Below, one piece after another: positions 61,326 to 64,000 of a DNA stretch of 64,000 nucleotides. The notes beneath the pieces are model-generated. The model did no database searches. It saw nothing but the letters and a program-made list of their open reading frames with translations, and was not told the DNA's origin. This DNA comes from CAYPEL01 sp036479985 (GTDB lineage Bacteria > Pseudomonadota > Gammaproteobacteria > DSM-19610). Location of the stretch: assembly GCA_965224815.1 (NCBI GenBank), contig CBDDAF010000003.1, positions 620,001 through 684,000 of the forward strand, in the 5' to 3' direction. Every line of letters starts with the position of its first letter. Within the stretch, counting starts at the first letter, position 1. The position numbers and the translations under genes are program-made.

Positions 61326-61886
61326 ATGAAAAACGATCATAAAAAACAATACGGGTTCACCATGATTGAAGTCTTGATCACTGTCATGGTGTTATCAATC
61401 GGACTACTTGGCCTCGCCGCCCTGCAAACAGTAGGAATGCGAAATACCAGTCATGCCTATTACAGAAGCCAGGCCACGGTGCTGGGTAATTCATTTATCG
61501 AACGAATGAGAGCCAACAGTACTGCCGTCGATAGTGGTGGCTACATGAACGTTAATTCCGCTGCAGTAACCTGTAATACTCCGCCAAATCCCTACTGCGC
61601 ACGCAATGGCGGCACTGCTGCCCAGCCATGTGATGTCAACCAGTTAGCCACGTTTGATATCTATACCGTTTCCTGTGGCCTTGTATCTGGCGCAAATGAA
61701 TTAGGCGGCATAGATGATGTACTACCCAATCCTGGAAGCAGTCTGACTGTTACCTGCATTGACGCTGATCCTGGTGATGGTGTCCCTTGTACCATCGGAT
61801 CGAATCACACACTAACACTAGTCTGGAACGAAATCGAAGACAGTGCTCCAGTCGGAAAAACATTAACCATGACATTTACTCCCTAA
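61326..61886 (+). CDS. pilV: Minor pilin PilV-like
   Basis: 186 residues. Class III leader ..YG|FTMIEVLITVMVLSIGLLGLAALQ typical of PilV, with Glu5 of the mature protein. The following Cys-rich region (CNTPPNPYC, PCDVN, TVSCG) probably has disulfides. Part of the tip-priming complex with PilW, PilX and FimT. Confidence 0.9.
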   Translation: MKNDHKKQYGFTMIEVLITVMVLSIGLLGLAALQTVGMRNTSHAYYRSQATVLGNSFIERMRANSTAVDSGGYMNVNSAAVTCNTPPNPYCARNGGTAAQPCDVNQLATFDIYTVSCGLVSGANELGGIDDVLPNPGSSLTVTCIDADPGDGVPCTIGSNHTLTLVWNEIEDSAPVGKTLTMTFTP

Positions 61887-61894
61887 GAATTATT

Positions 61895-62641
61895 ATGTCC
61901 AGACAACTACACAAACTAACAAATCAGTCAGGTTTTTCCTTAATCGAACTGATGATTGCGATGACGCTGGGGCTTACACTAATGGCCGGCGCCACCCAAA
62001 TCATGACCAGCACCCGGCAGTCCTTTCGTTTTAATGAAGGCATGACCGTCGTCCAGGAAAATGGCCGTTATGCGATCAACCTTCTGGAACGAAATATCCG
62101 GCTCACGGGTTACCCCGCTGAAAACAGTAATACGCTGAGCAGTGCATTCTCATTTGATACGGCAAATATAGCGGATGCGACACACTTTGATTCTTTGTCT
62201 GTTCAATACGAAGCCATCCCGGCTGATGTATGCACGGGGACAGCCACACCCACAGGAATAGCTGCACCGACAGCTGCTGTCAGAAATCATCGTTTTGATG
62301 TCACTGCAAACAGTCTACGCTGTGGCGGCAATCCACTCGTCGATGGCATCGATGCCATGCAAATTCAATATGGCATCGATACCGATGCTGATTCTATTCC
62401 CAATCTCTTTGTCAATGCCACCGATGTGATTGCTGGCATAACGAATCCAGGCACCCCCGACTGGAATAATGTAATTAGTATCCGCGTTGCTATTCTGGTT
62501 AATTCCATCAACCAGATTCAGGCGGCTACTAACCGAACCTATGTAGTGCTCGACCGTGCTATTCCTTTTAATGATGGGCTAGCACGACGAGTCTTTACCA
62601 CCACTATTCCCTTACGCAACCGGGCAATCAGCAATGTATAA
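61895..62641 (+). CDS. pilW: Minor pilin PilW-like
   Basis: 248 residues from the ATG at 61895, 8 bp after pilV; a longer frame begins inside pilV and is rejected. Leader SG|FSLIELMIAMTLGLTLMAGAT. The C-terminal half (TRTYVVLDRAIPFNDGLARRVFTTTIPLRN) matches PilW. Its end overlaps pilX by 8 bp. Confidence 0.9.
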   Translation: MSRQLHKLTNQSGFSLIELMIAMTLGLTLMAGATQIMTSTRQSFRFNEGMTVVQENGRYAINLLERNIRLTGYPAENSNTLSSAFSFDTANIADATHFDSLSVQYEAIPADVCTGTATPTGIAAPTAAVRNHRFDVTANSLRCGGNPLVDGIDAMQIQYGIDTDADSIPNLFVNATDVIAGITNPGTPDWNNVISIRVAILVNSINQIQAATNRTYVVLDRAIPFNDGLARRVFTTTIPLRNRAISNV

Positions 62642-63161
62642 CAATCAGAATAATAAACGGCAATCTGGCGCAGTACTGGCTGTTAGCCTTATTTTGCTGC
62701 TGATCATGACCATGATCGGTATCAGCGCCATGAGCACAACGACACTTCAGGAAACTTTTTCAGCCAATGCCCAACACAAAGCTACCAGCTTTCAGGCGGC
62801 CGAATCTATTATCAAAACCACCTGGGATATCCCAACTATGGGTACTTCAATGGGTGGTGCTAATACAATTATCGCCCCTAATAATTTGTTTGACAGCAAC
62901 GCAAACATAGCTGTTAGCACAAACGCAGCTATACAGTATTGCGGGCAAATACCCGGTTCACAACGCACTGCAATGAATGCCGATTTATCGGCAGTCATCA
63001 TCGCTGATCAAGCCTTTGATGTGTGTGGACGGGGCAGTGTCACATTGGCCAATGCAACATCAGTTCATATACATGGCGCGAAAATTCTTGGGCCAGATTT
63101 TGGTGGCTCAACGGGTACTTGCTTACAACTTCCCGCTCCGGTAATACCAGGATTTTGTTAA
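62634..63161 (+). CDS. pilX: Minor pilin PilX-like
   Basis: 175 residues. PilX-type N-terminus QSGAVLAVSLILLLIMTMIG, with Gly-Ala in place of the usual Gly-Phe, and no Glu5, as is known for PilX. The conserved QETFSANAQHKATSFQAAES follows. Precedes the second pilY1 copy by 57 bp. Confidence 0.88.
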   Translation: MYNNQNNKRQSGAVLAVSLILLLIMTMIGISAMSTTTLQETFSANAQHKATSFQAAESIIKTTWDIPTMGTSMGGANTIIAPNNLFDSNANIAVSTNAAIQYCGQIPGSQRTAMNADLSAVIIADQAFDVCGRGSVTLANATSVHIHGAKILGPDFGGSTGTCLQLPAPVIPGFC

Positions 63162-63196
63162 TTAATAGATATCTTACACATTGTAACGACTGAAAA

Positions 63197-63208
63197 CCCC
63201 ACATGGGG
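63197..63208. promoter_or_regulatory. CCCC-ACAT-GGGG dyad before the second pilY1
   Basis: Counterpart of the element at 57208-57220; ends 10 nt before the ATG at 63219. Retained in both copies although spacing and loop differ. Confidence 0.35.
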
Positions 63209-63218
63209 ATAGGCAGAC

Positions 63219-64000
63219 ATGATGAAAAACAATCGCATTCGTAAAACGGCAATCTCTTTAGCACTTAGCTTACCGGGCCTGGCTTTAATACCTGGCGCTA
63301 TAGCTGATGACACTGAAATATTCTTTGCAGATAGCCAGGCTAATGTCCCTGCCAATGTGTTATTTATTCTTGACATATCTGCCAGCATGAACGAAAAAAT
63401 TGGCGGAAAGAAAAAATTGGATGTTCTTAAAACTTCATTGAAAAAAGATTCTTGACTGAAGACTATCCGGGATTGAACGTCGGCCTCATGCATTTTGGTA
63501 GCATGTATCAAGCGGGGTTGATTTTCCGGTCACCAGTCTGGATGATTTGTCGAAACACTGTAGACCCCGATATTCCAGCATGGGCGTACAGTCAGAGAAT
63601 ACACTTAGGACATGTTAGTTGATAGTTATTTCACTCAAACAGGAAAAACAGCTATTGTACCAACACTGTACGAGGCATATCACTATTTTGATGGTCAATC
63701 AATTACCAGAACTAATAAAAAACCTAAGTACTGGAAAGAAAGTCAAAAGAAATATAAAGGTGATTACTGGATAGCTCATGCAGGATCATATTCACCACCC
63801 TGGGATCCCGAAGCAAACCCAAGAAAAGGTGGAAAATGTTATCAGAACGATGCCGCAAAGAAATTCTTTGGAGGGAGCAACTGTTCAAAAGTTGATATTT
63901 TTCCAAGCACATGTGTGACAAAATACAAGAATCAGGCATCAAAAAAAGTATGTCTGGCTGGCTATAAATATGTTGGTAGTGGTGAAAATAAAAAGAAAGT
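63219..64000 (+). pseudogene. pilY1: Second pilY1 copy, frameshifted, cut by window edge
   Basis: The first ~75 codons parallel the intact pilY1 (signal peptide, ADDTEIFFA, VPANVLFILDISASM). Then the frame stops at 63453 after SLKKDS. The homologous sequence continues in other frames (DYPGLNVGLMHFG, later GRTVRE) with at least five single- or double-base indels between about 63440 and 63625. From about 63639 the original frame reopens (TGKTAIVPTLYEAYHYFDG) and stays open to the window end. Indels cluster in under 200 bp, so either the gene is decaying or the read quality is poor there. The rest lies outside the window. Confidence 0.82.

Overview
The window looks like a chromosomal segment of a Gammaproteobacterium with moderate-to-low GC (judged by eye, not computed). 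The evidence is a gammaproteobacterial-style sdhCDAB-sdhE operon, ppsA with ppsR, aceA-aceK-rraA, glcB, zapE, a pilY1/minor-pilin locus and an Mla-type lipid transporter. A secreted Gly/Asn/Tyr-rich protein resembling sulfur globule proteins, and a nearby two-cysteine ArsR regulator of the BigR/SqrR type, hint at sulfur oxidation. I cannot name a genus.

Layout. (1) 1-5413: partner-switching and HDOD signalling genes and a DUF1631 gene. (2) 5414-7491: a patchwork in which a secreted FG-GAP protein gene is bracketed by 49-bp direct repeats and by two versions of the DUF1631 3' end plus a REP element. (3) 7492-12917: an Mla-like phospholipid ABC transporter operon (permease, ATPase, MCE protein, PqiC-type lipoprotein) that runs into a cNMP-binding/FeeM-like acyltransferase, preceded by a DUF1624 acyltransferase-like membrane protein. 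(4) 13203-33807: the most unusual part. A four-gene minus-strand operon encodes a GAF-GAF-HlyD protein, a PqqD-like/M50 peptidase/HlyD fusion, a shortened SecA-like ATPase and a further HlyD adaptor. It diverges from a 3478-residue LEPR-XLL/DUF4347 surface-type protein whose stop codon overlaps the start of a GGDEF-EAL protein. I read this as a candidate dedicated export or processing system for a giant protein, with c-di-GMP coupling. (5) 33944-44723: moeB, ppsA, rraA, aceK (two frameshifts), aceA, ppsR, zapE and mqo, a block centred on gluconeogenesis, the glyoxylate shunt and malate oxidation. (6) 44724-49374: the sulfur-globule-like gene, facing a histidine kinase, response regulator and ArsR operon. 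(7) 49654-56819: an MBL hydrolase, the succinate dehydrogenase operon with its FAD assembly factor, and malate synthase G. (8) 56820-64000: pilY1, fimT, pilV, pilW, pilX and a second, frameshifted pilY1, which are the remains of a tandem duplication of the minor-pilin locus.

The intergenic spaces are crowded with palindromic repeats of at least four families: eight copies of a 62-65 bp REP-like hairpin, three ~100 bp C/T-rich paired hairpins, a GCAGAG..GCAAAG family (one copy encloses a REP), and one copy of a CAATCCC/GGGATTG element. I saw no rRNA, tRNA, CRISPR array or intact transposase.

Themes that link the genes: acetate or C2 growth (aceA, glcB, aceK, ppsA, ppsR, mqo, sdh), cell-surface structures (giant protein, type IV pilus tip adhesin, FG-GAP protein), envelope lipid transport, and sensing (HDOD, partner switching, c-di-GMP, two-component).
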